Shown: piece after piece, positions 1-7,158 of the stretch | Layout: each line of letters opens with the position of its first letter | Numbering within the stretch: position 1 is the first letter of the stretch | From: Lachnoclostridium sp. UBA6558 | Lineage (GTDB): Bacteria; Bacillota; Clostridia; Lachnospirales; Lachnospiraceae | DNA length: 26,228 nt | Direction of reading: 5' to 3' | Assembly: GCA_002434335.1 (NCBI GenBank) | Contig: DJJW01000004.1 | Span: 86,141 to 112,368, forward strand | The notes under the pieces: generated by a model | What the model saw: the letters and a program-made list of their open reading frames with translations, nothing else | Told to the model about the DNA's origin: nothing | The model's database searches: none | Made by a program: the position numbers and the translations under genes

Positions 1-469
1 TGTACCGTTCCACCGCTCTATATTTTAGGTATACTGCAATTGCTGTATCAGAAACGCTATACCATTTCCCCTTAAAATCCCACATTTATTATAGATTCAT
101 ATGGTAACTTATAAATCCTTATCAATCAAGCTGTTGGCATGTTTTATGTTTATCATGCGCTCCCGGATAATTAAATAACGGGCTAGGTTCTTTTATCGTA
201 TTACAATAAATATTTATTGACTTATTCATTGATGTGTTTTATAATAGCTGCAATGAGGTTTTATTAGGTTATACTAACTGTAAAACAAGTTTATTTTCAA
301 TCTGCTAAATGAATATTTTCCTTTACATACAGATTCTTCGAAGTGAAATAAAGATTATAGAAGAACTTAGTTTTATAGATTATAGCGTGAAGGTTTATGG
401 GCAATTCACATGCAAATTTGTGCCTGAGGACCAAAGTTTACAGGCTAAGAGAAAGGTATGGTTGTTAAA
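1..469. other. Leader/intergenic region before the DUF2975 operon
   Basis: No gene is firmly supported here. An open + frame from the window edge to a TAA at 73-75 reads as 24 residues with a hydrophobic, basic-ended tail (PPLYILGILQLLYQKRY), so it could be the C-terminus of a membrane protein cut by the edge; it is too short to be sure. A strong promoter lies at 217-245. A 54-codon + frame (309-473) has no ribosome binding site, but its TGA overlaps the ATG of the DUF2975 gene as ATGA. The first ~27 bases also loosely resemble the 18-bp repeats found at 7733-7905. Confidence 0.5.
217..245 (+). promoter_or_regulatory. Vegetative promoter of the DUF2975 operon
   Basis: TTGACT (217-222), a 17-bp spacer and a perfect TATAAT (240-245). 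Transcription would begin near 252, leaving an untranslated leader of about 218 nt before the DUF2975 start at 470. This is one of the best sigma-A-type promoters in the window. Confidence 0.75.
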
Positions 470-473
470 ATGA
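431..473 (+). repeat. Translation-start leader, copy 1 of 2
   Basis: This 43-bp segment aligns without gaps to 963-1005, with 33 identical positions by eye. Both copies contain CCAAAGTT, then GAGAAAGG, then ATGGTTGT, and end in ATGA. In both, the first ATG sits 1-2 nt after GAGAAAGG, too close to use it. The second ATG, 12 nt further on, has workable spacing and is taken as the real start. Confidence 0.6.
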
Positions 474-949
474 ATAGTCAAAAATTTGCGAAATGGTTAA
501 AGGTTATCGTTTTCGGTACAGGTATCTGCGGTATCTTTTTATACCTGTTCTTATTTCCGGAATGGGGACGAAGTATTTCTGTGAGTAACCCTGAGTACTC
601 TTTTGCTTATTGGCCATGGATGATATTCTTATGGATCTCTGCCGTTCCCTGTTATTTAACTTTAATCTGCTGTTATCGCATAGCCTCTGAGATTGGGAAC
701 GAAAACTCTTTCTGCAATAAAAATGCGGAACAGTTACGGTTGATATCTCTCCTTGCTGCTGTTGATACCGTTTACTTCTTCATGGGAAATCTGGTCTTCT
801 TTTTCCTGAATATGAGTCATCCGGGTATTATCTTTTTAGCCTTAATTGTTGTATTTATAGGTATCGCAATCACTGTGGCTTCCGCTGCTCTGTCTCATCT
901 GGTTTATAAAGCAGTAAAACTGCAGGAAGAAAATGAGTATACCATTTAA
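470..949 (+). CDS. DUF2975 family membrane protein
   Basis: A 159-residue polytopic membrane protein with about four hydrophobic segments (near residues 9-28, 46-68, 90-118 and 119-145) and an N-terminal FAKWLKVIVFG typical of DUF2975. The family has no established biochemical role. In Firmicutes it is very often encoded next to a YozG-like Cro/CI regulator, as here, which suggests a membrane partner or sensor for that regulator (inference). The start is put at the second ATG: the first, at 458, directly abuts GAGAAAGG, while 470 lies 13 nt after it and begins like other family members. The C-terminal tail (KLQEENEYTI) is probably cytoplasmic. It is the first gene of an operon driven by the promoter at 217-245. 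Confidence 0.8.
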   Translation: MNSQKFAKWLKVIVFGTGICGIFLYLFLFPEWGRSISVSNPEYSFAYWPWMIFLWISAVPCYLTLICCYRIASEIGNENSFCNKNAEQLRLISLLAAVDTVYFFMGNLVFFFLNMSHPGIIFLALIVVFIGIAITVASAALSHLVYKAVKLQEENEYTI

Positions 950-962
950 AGGAGCCTGCAGC

Positions 963-1005
963 CCAAAGTTCTAAGTCTGTGAGAAAGGCATGGTTGTCTA
1001 TATGA
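963..1005 (+). repeat. Translation-start leader, copy 2 of 2
   Basis: Second copy of the 43-bp leader at 431-473, placed between the DUF2975 stop and the start of the regulator gene. It supplies that gene's GAGAAAGG ribosome binding site (981-988) and start context, and shares the ATGGTTGT block and the terminal ATGA with copy 1. Outside the two core blocks it has diverged. Confidence 0.6.
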
Positions 1006-1223
1006 TTATAATAAACATTGACGTTATGCTGGCCAAGAGAAAAATGAGTGTTACTGAACTCTCGGAAAGAGTCGGTATCACTATGGCCAATATATCTATA
1101 TTGAAGAACGGAAAAGCAAAAGCAATTAAAATTGATACTCTGGATAAAATCTGCAAAGCCCTGGATTGCCAACCGGGCGATATCTTAGAGTGGAGGGGGG
1201 AGGAGAATGCACCCACGAATTAA
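1002..1223 (+). CDS. YozG-like Cro/CI-type transcriptional regulator
   Basis: A 73-residue protein that is essentially one helix-turn-helix domain of the HTH_26/YozG type. Helices near residues 11-20 (MSVTELSERVG) and the recognition helix near 22-32 (TMANISILKNG) precede a conserved IKIDTLDKICKALDC segment and the GDILEW ending usual for this group. It binds DNA, probably as a dimer; its target is unknown. The in-frame ATG at 990 abuts the ribosome binding site, so the start at 1002 is preferred. It lies between the DUF2975 gene and a membrane-anchored gene whose start it overlaps by 17 nt, so translation is probably coupled. The DUF2975 plus mini-HTH pairing recurs in Firmicutes and suggests that the regulator answers to its membrane neighbour (inference). 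Confidence 0.85.
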   Translation: MIIINIDVMLAKRKMSVTELSERVGITMANISILKNGKAKAIKIDTLDKICKALDCQPGDILEWRGEENAPTN

Positions 1224-1938
1224 AGTCTTTTTCCGGCAAGCACCAACACCAGCAATATTTACATTATTGTCAGTACTCTTCTTTCTGTTCTTCTTCCATC
1301 TTGTAACCGCACATGCAGTAGAACCTTATTATTTCGAAGGCTTGGGGTTCTTACTGCCTTTCATTTGCTATGGTATTATTCACAAACTAACAGCCAGGAA
1401 ACTTATTAGAAAAAGCACTTCCAATGCGATTTCTTTTATTATGGCTCTTATTCTGAGCATTCCTATGCTGTTCCTCTTTCTTATACTATCTGTTCATGCT
1501 GCCACATCTGAGTATAATAATCCTAAATTCTATGAGAGAATACTAAAAGTTAATGGGTATCCAAAAAATTACTATACCGAGCATTTTCCTGCAACTATTC
1601 CTGAAGGAGCCCAAAATATTATATTTCATTTTAATTCTGCTTTCTTACAGGGTGGTACTATTTTCTCACTTCGATTTGAGGTAGATGCTACAGACCTTGC
1701 AGCATATGAGAAGGAATTTCTCGAGAACGGTAACCCTTTGGACTCAACTGCATATGAACATAACTTCTTTGAAAATATGTTTTCTAATACCGGCTATGAT
1801 AGCCTGCCGGAGGATTTCACCATCTATGTATTTATCATTAATCCCTACGAACAGGGAGATTGGAACCATGGCAGAGTAAGCCTCTCTGCTATAAGCACTT
1901 TGCGCAACGAGGTAATATTTTATCACCATAGCTGGTAA
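1207..1938 (+). CDS. Membrane-anchored protein of unknown function
   Basis: A 243-residue protein I do not recognise. It has three hydrophobic segments in the N-terminal third (about residues 15-35, 42-58 and 76-97). A ~145-residue soluble C-terminal region follows, probably extracytoplasmic, rich in aromatic and acidic residues (EHFPATIPEGAQNIIFHF, YIFV-like strands, a WNHGRVSLS stretch). The soluble part resembles other clostridial membrane-anchored hypothetical proteins in general style only; no catalytic motif is visible. The start overlaps the regulator's stop by 17 nt and is preceded by a purine-rich, near-perfect ribosome binding site (GGAGGGGGGAGGAGA), so it is the third gene of the DUF2975-regulator operon. 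The context suggests it is a surface sensor or target of that regulator (inference). Confidence 0.65.
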   Translation: MHPRIKVFFRQAPTPAIFTLLSVLFFLFFFHLVTAHAVEPYYFEGLGFLLPFICYGIIHKLTARKLIRKSTSNAISFIMALILSIPMLFLFLILSVHAATSEYNNPKFYERILKVNGYPKNYYTEHFPATIPEGAQNIIFHFNSAFLQGGTIFSLRFEVDATDLAAYEKEFLENGNPLDSTAYEHNFFENMFSNTGYDSLPEDFTIYVFIINPYEQGDWNHGRVSLSAISTLRNEVIFYHHSW

Positions 1939-2003
1939 TTTACTCTATTTTATGGTAGGCTGTATATAATCTATTAACTCTATTAATCAAAGGAGTATTA
2001 TTT

Positions 2004-2477
2004 ATGAAGAGTTGGATCCGGCATTTCATCTATTTTGTACTGTTAATGGTTTTAGTTGTACTTTCTATCATTGTTGGAAAATTATCAGCACGCTATTTCA
2101 GCGTTGAATGGCGTCCTAATTATCTGTACTTTTTACTTAGTTTCATAATTTTTATCTGTATTGGCTTTGTTCTGGGGTTCGAACACTTCTATAAACAAAT
2201 AAAAAAGCACGGTAAATGGCATTGCAATCTGCCGAAGCTTCTACTAATTGGTTTACCGGCTTTTTATATTTCACTGACAAATATGATAATCTTCAGTTAT
2301 ATTGATTTTCTTAATAATACAATTGGTGCTCCATTAATTTATCTGTTTCAAAGAAGCGGCGGAGGTTACGTGAACTTATCTCAGATCATATTGGGTCTGA
2401 CTTTGATTACTGGTTTTTATAGAGAAGACAAAGAGCTTAATGTATATCACGATTCGAATTTTAACAGCAGTTTATGA
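2004..2477 (+). CDS. Small four-helix membrane protein, unknown function
   Basis: A 157-residue protein with four strongly hydrophobic stretches (about residues 8-27, 40-61, 76-101 and 106-140) joined by short loops, and a polar tail (REDKELNVYHDSNFNSSL). No family is recognised. AAAGGAG sits 9 nt before the ATG, giving a secure start. It follows the DUF2975 operon by 65 nt and points the same way, so it could be a fourth member or have its own weak promoter. Its last 31 nt overlap the 3' end of the convergent TetR gene. Confidence 0.6.
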   Translation: MKSWIRHFIYFVLLMVLVVLSIIVGKLSARYFSVEWRPNYLYFLLSFIIFICIGFVLGFEHFYKQIKKHGKWHCNLPKLLLIGLPAFYISLTNMIIFSYIDFLNNTIGAPLIYLFQRSGGGYVNLSQIILGLTLITGFYREDKELNVYHDSNFNSSL

Positions 2478-2989
2478 AGCAGTTCAGAGACTGCTTTACC
2501 GGGCATTTTCATCTCCTCGCATAACCAGGTTTCCAGCACTCCGAATACCCCTGCGACAATAAAGATCACCTCCACCTTATCGGCTTCTGTGACAGAGCAG
2601 GAACTATCTGCCTGTAACTTATGGTTGAAGAATTTCTTTATCTTTTCCAGTGTCCTGCCGCCATTTTCAATTCGGGCCAGCACCAGAAATACTTCACGGT
2701 TCGTTTCCATGTACTCGGTTAATTTATCCGTAAAATTAAGTATTTTCATGGAGTTATCACAGGGATAGGACTGATCATAGAACAGTTCAATATTATAGAT
2801 CAGTTCATTTTCAAGCTGCTCCATCAGGTCATAAACATCCTTATAATGCAGATAAAATGTCCCCCGTCCTAAATCAGCAAGCTTTGATATCTCTACAACA
2901 CTAATCCTATTGATGCTCTTTTGCTTTAATAATTCTAAAAATGCAATTCGTATTGCACGTTTTGTTTTCGCTGCCCTTCTGTCTTCCAT
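2447..2989 (-). CDS. TetR/AcrR family transcriptional repressor
   Basis: A 180-residue regulator with the TetR layout. The N-terminal helix-turn-helix spans residues ~10-52, with VVEISKLADLGRGTFYLHYKD carrying the G-x-G-TFY-x-HY signature (G41, T44, F45, Y46, H48, Y49). An all-helical ligand and dimer domain (~60-180) follows. The ligand is not predictable. An in-frame TTG 21 nt upstream (3010) was rejected because the ribosome binding site AAAGGGAGAG lies between it and the ATG at 2989. The gene diverges from a GNAT acetyltransferase. The 141-bp gap holds a perfect inverted repeat (3020-3041) and the GNAT promoter, so it probably represses itself and the acetyltransferase (inference). Its 3' end overlaps the convergent membrane-protein gene by 31 nt. 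Confidence 0.85.
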   Translation of the reverse strand: MEDRRAAKTKRAIRIAFLELLKQKSINRISVVEISKLADLGRGTFYLHYKDVYDLMEQLENELIYNIELFYDQSYPCDNSMKILNFTDKLTEYMETNREVFLVLARIENGGRTLEKIKKFFNHKLQADSSCSVTEADKVEVIFIVAGVFGVLETWLCEEMKMPGKAVSELLHKLLLKFES

Positions 2990-3019
2990 AACTCTCCCTT
3001 TCCTGTACAAATTAGCACG

Positions 3020-3041
3020 AAGTGTTTATCTTTGAACACTT
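3020..3041. promoter_or_regulatory. Inverted repeat, candidate TetR operator
   Basis: AAGTGTT (3020-3026), an 8-bp spacer and AACACTT (3035-3041) form a perfect 7-bp dyad between the divergent TetR and GNAT genes. It lies 31-52 bp upstream of the TetR start and just upstream of the GNAT promoter. Size and position fit a TetR-family operator. The assignment to this TetR is inference. Confidence 0.5.
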
Positions 3042-3057
3042 TCATATTCATTGCATA

Positions 3058-3086
3058 TTGTGACTGTTGTTCGATTTCAGTATAAT
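3058..3086 (+). promoter_or_regulatory. Promoter of the GNAT gene
   Basis: TTGTGA (3058-3063), a 17-bp spacer and TATAAT (3081-3086), with the start of transcription expected near 3093. An 8-bp palindrome ATGTACAT (3093-3100) covers that point and is a second possible regulator site. Confidence 0.65.
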
Positions 3087-3130
3087 ATACACATGTACAT
3101 TTATCAATAGCTGTATATGGAGGTCATGGA

Positions 3131-3763
3131 ATGATGGAATACAGAAAAGCAAGAAAAACCGAACTTGGAGAAATTGCTGTTTTATTAACGGTATCCTTTC
3201 AAGATTATGGATTCTTCAAGATGTATATAAAAAACAGAGAGAGACAATTTAAATTCCTGCACAGCATACTAAGCACTGCTGTCAAAGCTTATTATAAAAA
3301 GCATGTTATTTTAGTCGGAGTTAATGATACTAAGATTTTGTCTGCCGCATTATTAAAAACTCCTGATAAAAAGGAGCTTGGATTAATGGATTATGTGATT
3401 GCGGGCGGAATGAAGGCATTACTTACAGGTGGAATTTTTAACACTTTGGGATTTCTGAAGCTGGCTCAGGAAGCAGGTTCTGCTTGCCACAGTCTGCCGG
3501 GTCGTGTATGGTATCTTGAAACTCTTGCAGTATCGGCTTCTTGCCAGGGGCAGGGACTGGGAAGTAAGATCTTGAAGGAAGGTATTAAACCTTATATCGA
3601 AAAAAGAGGCGGTGGCTTACTGACCCTTATCACCAATACGGAACAGAATCGGCTTTTCTATAAGAAGAATGGCTTTGATGAATTTCACGAAATGACTCTT
3701 GCACGAAATGGTAAAAAAATTGGTAACTGGAGTTATCGAATGAAAATAGATAAGCAGAAATAA
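3131..3763 (+). CDS. GNAT family N-acetyltransferase
   Basis: A 210-residue acetyl-CoA-dependent acetyltransferase of unknown substrate. The C-terminal half has the GNAT core: a strand VWYLETLAVS (~127-136), then motif A CQGQGLGSKIL (Q139-G140-Q141-G142-L143-G144) that holds the CoA pyrophosphate. Motif B follows, NTEQNRLFYKKNGFDE (~169-184). The N-terminal half contains a long insert (MDYVIAGGMKALLTGGIFNTLGFLKLAQEAG, ~86-116, given here in outline) characteristic of one clostridial/Bacillus subgroup of small-molecule GNATs. GGAGG ends 7 nt before the ATG. The divergent TetR gene makes this the likely target of that repressor, fitting a drug- or metabolite-modifying enzyme induced by its ligand (inference). 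Confidence 0.85.
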   Translation: MMEYRKARKTELGEIAVLLTVSFQDYGFFKMYIKNRERQFKFLHSILSTAVKAYYKKHVILVGVNDTKILSAALLKTPDKKELGLMDYVIAGGMKALLTGGIFNTLGFLKLAQEAGSACHSLPGRVWYLETLAVSASCQGQGLGSKILKEGIKPYIEKRGGGLLTLITNTEQNRLFYKKNGFDEFHEMTLARNGKKIGNWSYRMKIDKQK

Positions 3764-3890
3764 AGTATATATATAAGTTGATTAATTCTTTTATCGCTTC
3801 CAAATATGAAAGGTAATATTCGGGCATTTATACCAGGAAAAGATAAAATTTATTATTCTCTTTATAAAATTAATATTAAGAGGTGAAAAC

Positions 3891-4637
3891 ATGGTTTTAT
3901 ATTTTAGCGGTACTGGGAACAGCCGTTATGTGGCTAAGATAATTGCAGAGAAATCAAAAGATAATCTGATCTCTATGAATGAACTGATGAAAACAGGAAA
4001 TAAAGAAGAACTGATCTCCCCTGATAAACCTTTCGTTTTTGTCTGTCCCACTTATGCCTGGAGAATTCCCCGTGTAGTTGAAGAGTTCATCCGCACTGCC
4101 ACATTTACTGGCAGCAGAAAAGTATATTTTCTTATGACCTGCGGTGATGATACAGCCAATGCAATAGGTTATATCAAGGAATTATGTAAGTTTAAAGGAT
4201 TTGAATTACAAGGGTTTGCAGAGATTATCATGCCGGAAAACTACATTACAATGTATTCCGCTCCTGAGAAAGCTGTGGCTAAGGAGATTATTGAAAAAAG
4301 CACTCCTTTCATCCTTCAGCTTGCAGAAAACATTAATGACGGCAAGGCCTTTGACCCTTTTACAGCAAAAGCTAAAGCTAAGAGTGGTTTTGTTAATACT
4401 GCCTTTTATGGGCTTGTGGTGAAAGCAAAAGGATTTCATGCAACAGATAAATGTATAAGCTGCCGTAAATGTGTTAAGCTATGCCCACTAAACAATATTG
4501 AGATGTCAGGCAGTAAACCTGCCTGGAATAATAAGTGTACCCATTGTATGGCATGTATCTGCGGCTGCCCTGTCACTGCCATTGAATATAAAAATAAGAC
4601 CCAGGGCAAGACCAGATATTATCTGGATACTTTCTAA
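3891..4637 (+). CDS. EFR1 family ferrodoxin (flavodoxin fused to 2x[4Fe-4S] ferredoxin)
   Basis: A 248-residue electron-transfer protein. The N-terminus is a flavodoxin-like domain with the FMN phosphate loop FSGTGNSR (residues 5-12) and a second flavin-contact region around CPTYAWRIP (52-60). The C-terminal ~65 residues are a bacterial 2x[4Fe-4S] ferredoxin: C188-x2-C191-x2-C194-x3-C198-P and C216-x2-C219-x2-C222-x3-C226-P, with an extra C224. Such fused 'ferrodoxins' are common in anaerobic Firmicutes and probably move electrons between a low-potential donor and an unknown partner; the partner cannot be told from context. AGAGGTG precedes the ATG by 5 nt. It appears monocistronic, flanked by a GNAT and a convergent dehydrogenase. 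Confidence 0.9.
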   Translation: MVLYFSGTGNSRYVAKIIAEKSKDNLISMNELMKTGNKEELISPDKPFVFVCPTYAWRIPRVVEEFIRTATFTGSRKVYFLMTCGDDTANAIGYIKELCKFKGFELQGFAEIIMPENYITMYSAPEKAVAKEIIEKSTPFILQLAENINDGKAFDPFTAKAKAKSGFVNTAFYGLVVKAKGFHATDKCISCRKCVKLCPLNNIEMSGSKPAWNNKCTHCMACICGCPVTAIEYKNKTQGKTRYYLDTF

Positions 4638-4750
4638 ATATTTCCATAGCTTATAGTGAACATAAATTTACAACTTATCGTGAACCAGTAATAGTTAAAC
4701 ACAATTTAAAAAACCATTTATAATAATTGCTATAATAACAGTAATATTTT

Positions 4751-4801
4751 AGAGTGAAAGAATCACTATTTGTTATCCTGCAAATACTGCTCTTTCACTC
4801 T
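4751..4801. repeat. Perfect 11-bp inverted repeat between convergent genes
   Basis: AGAGTGAAAGA (4751-4761) and TCTTTCACTCT (4791-4801) are perfect complements separated by 29 bases. They lie between the 3' ends of the EFR1 gene and the Gfo/Idh/MocA gene, where a bidirectional terminator would be expected. The loop is long and neither side has a real T-run (TTTGATG on the + side), so an intrinsic terminator is only one option; a remnant of a small mobile repeat or a regulatory hairpin is another. Confidence 0.5.
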
Positions 4802-4863
4802 TTGATGTATATGCAACTTAAGTCCAAATGCTAATAGGCGGCTTCTTTTGGAATATAGTTGCA

Positions 4864-5823
4864 CTATTGCCATTTCTCAATAAGTTTGTCAAAGATACCT
4901 GCGCATGCACTGGTATCTTTTAATGGAATGTAATCACTCTCCATTTTTTTATTGCGGAAAAGTTCGCTGATATGTTGGATTTCATATATAAAGCCGTCTT
5001 CAAATTCTTCTTCAAAGGTCTCCAGCAATTCGCCGTTCTCATTATATCTCTCTACTTTGTGAGCACCCAGAAAATTGTATACTATCACTTTTCCTTCTGT
5101 ACCATAGACGATTGCATCCTGAGATACTCTGGCATTTAGACCGCAGGATAAAGATGCTAATGCACCGCTAGCAAAGCCAAGGTTAATAACTGTAAAATCG
5201 TCAACTCCTGTAGCGCACTTATGAGCTATTCCGCTTACTTCTACGGGATTCTCTCCTAATATACCCGTAGCAAATTCAATAGGGTACACACCAGCATCAT
5301 AGAGGCTTCCACCTGCAAGCTCCGGGTTAAATAATCTGTGCTCCGCATCAAAAGGAATATGAAAACAAAACGCTGCCTGTACAAGCTGTGGTTTACCGAT
5401 AAGTCCCCCAGCGACCCATTCCCTTGCTTTTCTGAAGGCAGGAATACATCTGCTCCACATAGCTTCCATCAAAAGAACATTTTTCTCTTTCGCCAGCTTA
5501 ATCAGTTCATCTGCATCTTTTTGAGTGGTGACAAAAGGTTTTTCACAGAGTACAGCCTTTCCCTGCAGAATACATTTTTTTATGATATCGTAATGAAAAT
5601 TATGGGTTAATGCCACATAAACGATATCGACCTCATCATCTTGTAATAACTCATCATAATTATCATATGCTTTTGCTGCATTATATTCCTTTGCAAATGC
5701 TTCAGATCTTTCCATATCTCTTGAAGCAACTGCCCTAAGGCTTGTACCCTCAGCATTTTTTAGAACACCTGCAAATCTGTTTGCAATACCGCCAAGTCCG
5801 ATAATACCAAATCTAACTATCAT
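4864..5823 (-). CDS. Gfo/Idh/MocA family oxidoreductase
   Basis: A 319-residue NAD(P)-dependent dehydrogenase acting on a sugar, inositol or related polyol. The Rossmann fold starts at once with GIIGLGGIANRF (residues 6-17). The family signature CEKPF follows at 93-97, where K95 contacts the nicotinamide and substrate. The second domain has GGSLYDAGVYPIEF (171-184), with D176 and Y180 at the positions used in the dihydrodiol-dehydrogenase-like subgroup. Length is normal. GGAG lies 8 nt before the ATG. Its promoter (TTGACA/TACAAT, 5968-5996) is overlapped by a large inverted repeat, and a leader of about 140 nt follows, so expression is probably tightly controlled by a repressor not encoded next door. 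Substrate unknown; no other sugar genes are adjacent. Confidence 0.88.
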   Translation of the reverse strand: MIVRFGIIGLGGIANRFAGVLKNAEGTSLRAVASRDMERSEAFAKEYNAAKAYDNYDELLQDDEVDIVYVALTHNFHYDIIKKCILQGKAVLCEKPFVTTQKDADELIKLAKEKNVLLMEAMWSRCIPAFRKAREWVAGGLIGKPQLVQAAFCFHIPFDAEHRLFNPELAGGSLYDAGVYPIEFATGILGENPVEVSGIAHKCATGVDDFTVINLGFASGALASLSCGLNARVSQDAIVYGTEGKVIVYNFLGAHKVERYNENGELLETFEEEFEDGFIYEIQHISELFRNKKMESDYIPLKDTSACAGIFDKLIEKWQ

Positions 5824-5951
5824 ATTGTATTCTCCGTTCTATTAATCCTTTTATGGTTTCTATAACAAAAACTTAAGATTGTTTTCCAGTTACAAATCGA
5901 AAAATTAATTTTGATGAACGCATTCATATTCCTAAAAGTTACCAAAATAGA

Positions 5952-5996
5952 AAATGTTCTCACTTTCATTGTATTGAATGTGAGAACATTTGTCAA
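5952..5996 (-). promoter_or_regulatory. Promoter with overlapping large operator dyad (dehydrogenase gene)
   Basis: Read leftward: TTGACA (5991-5996), 17-bp spacer, TACAAT (5968-5973). The perfect 12-bp arms AAATGTTCTCAC (5952-5963) and GTGAGAACATTT (5980-5991) flank the -10 box, and a further inner TTCA/TGAA pair extends the dyad. One arm fills most of the spacer and the other covers the expected start of transcription, an ideal repression geometry. Confidence 0.7.
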
Positions 5997-6398
5997 TCAC
6001 TCTTAGATTTGCATTAGTTATGGCTTGTAACTGCATTATTTATGCACACACTTATCTTTGTTATTCTGTTATCAGTTCTCTGACCTCCACCCTTTTTACT
6101 TTTCCGGCGGACAGATGGGAAATCAAAAAGAAACAGGTACATATGGCGGTAGTTGGTAATACCAGTGTGATTGCTGAATACTCCGTTTCAATCAATTACA
6201 AAAATCTGTTTTGGCTTCATATGATATCTCTTAATCTCCCGTTCTCTTATTTATTCAACCCTATTGTAACAAATAATACCTGCAAAGTCGATGATTGTAT
6301 ATAACTCTTTACTTAATATTACTATAGATTTATGCAAGGGCAGGCCGGATAGCCAAGAAAATGCAGATGGGAAAGCTATGCCCTTTATATCCCTTTCG

Positions 6399-6427
6399 TT
6401 GACAAAAACCTTAATTGATATTATAGT
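6399..6427 (+). promoter_or_regulatory. Promoter of the YjjG-type nucleotidase gene
   Basis: TTGACA (6399-6404), 17-bp spacer and TATAGT (6422-6427), giving a short leader of about 35 nt before the ATG at 6469. Confidence 0.75.
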
Positions 6428-6468
6428 TATATGTGTTTTAAATCAACAGATATTATAAGGAGCTTACT

Positions 6469-6469
6469 A
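6469..6469 (+). other. Start codon decision for the nucleotidase gene
   Basis: TAAGGAG at 6456-6462 with a 6-nt gap makes the ATG at 6469 the only well-placed start; the protein begins MNYKILLFDLDD as family members do. Confidence 0.7.
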
Positions 6470-7155
6470 TGAACTATAAGATTTTACTCTTTGATCTGGA
6501 TGATACCCTATTGGATTTTGCCGCCAATGAACAATCTGCCTTAACGCATCTCTTTGAGGATAACGGTATTGATTTTACAAAGGAAGTCTTTGATACCTAT
6601 TCGAGTGTTAACAAAGGTCTTTGGGCTGCCTATGAAAAGGGTGAGATTCTGTTAGATGAGGTATTAAATACAAGATTTTCAAAAGCTTTACTCGCTCTTG
6701 GTAAAGAGGCTGACGGCAAGCTCTGGGAACAAAACTACCGGGAACTGTTAGGAAACGGACATGAGATGATTGAAGGGGCGGATAGGTTAATAAAGCGCTT
6801 ATCAGGTTCCTTCCGTATGTTCATCGTAACAAACGGAGTAACAGAAACTCAGATAAAGCGCTTAAAACTTTCCGGTTTATTCTCTTATTTCGAAGATATC
6901 TTTACTTCTCAGGCAATTGGATACCAGAAACCTGCAGCAGAATTCTTTGATTATGTAAAATCTCATGTAAAAGACTTTGATGCAAAGAATTCTTTAATAA
7001 TTGGCGATTCCTTAAGCAGTGATATAAAGGGAGGCAATCTGGCCGGTATAGATACCTGCTGGATCAACAGGAACTCTGCTGTACCCTCAGCAGATATCAA
7101 AAGTACCTATAGCATAGCTGCTTTAGATGAACTATTTGATATAGTCGGTGCTTAA
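6469..7155 (+). CDS. YjjG family noncanonical pyrimidine nucleotidase (HAD)
   Basis: A 228-residue HAD-superfamily phosphatase. Motif I is DLDDTLLDF (D9 nucleophile, D11 acid/base), motif II VTNG (T121), motif III lysine K154 in GYQKP, and motif IV GDSLSSDIKGG (D180, D185), which binds magnesium. An alpha-helical cap lies between motifs I and II. The wording around the motifs (KGLWAAYEKGEI, LNTRF, TQIKRLKLSGLFSYF, AGIDTCWIN) matches the YjjG/YfnB family. That family dephosphorylates noncanonical or damaged pyrimidine nucleoside monophosphates and so cleans the nucleotide pool. AAGGAG lies 6 nt before the ATG, and a good promoter precedes it. The stop is only 3 nt from the end of the convergent isochorismatase gene. 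Confidence 0.88.
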   Translation: MNYKILLFDLDDTLLDFAANEQSALTHLFEDNGIDFTKEVFDTYSSVNKGLWAAYEKGEILLDEVLNTRFSKALLALGKEADGKLWEQNYRELLGNGHEMIEGADRLIKRLSGSFRMFIVTNGVTETQIKRLKLSGLFSYFEDIFTSQAIGYQKPAAEFFDYVKSHVKDFDAKNSLIIGDSLSSDIKGGNLAGIDTCWINRNSAVPSADIKSTYSIAALDELFDIVGA

Positions 7156-7158
7156 TAC

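Larger units (their letters stand above)
5824..6468. other. Long divergent intergenic region (645 nt)
   Basis: This region separates the divergent Gfo/Idh/MocA and nucleotidase genes. It holds the promoter-operator of the dehydrogenase (5952-5996) and the nucleotidase promoter (6399-6427). A 104-codon + frame (from a TTG at 5990 to 6304) has no ribosome binding site and no recognisable domain and is not called. Between ~6000 and 6390 I see only a weak AAGGGCA/TGCCCTT inverted repeat (~6335-6389). Confidence 0.5.

Noticed and set aside
5990..6304. 104-codon + frame in the gap before the nucleotidase gene
   Set aside because: TTG start without ribosome binding site, no domain or helix pattern of a real protein, and it lies on top of the dehydrogenase promoter.
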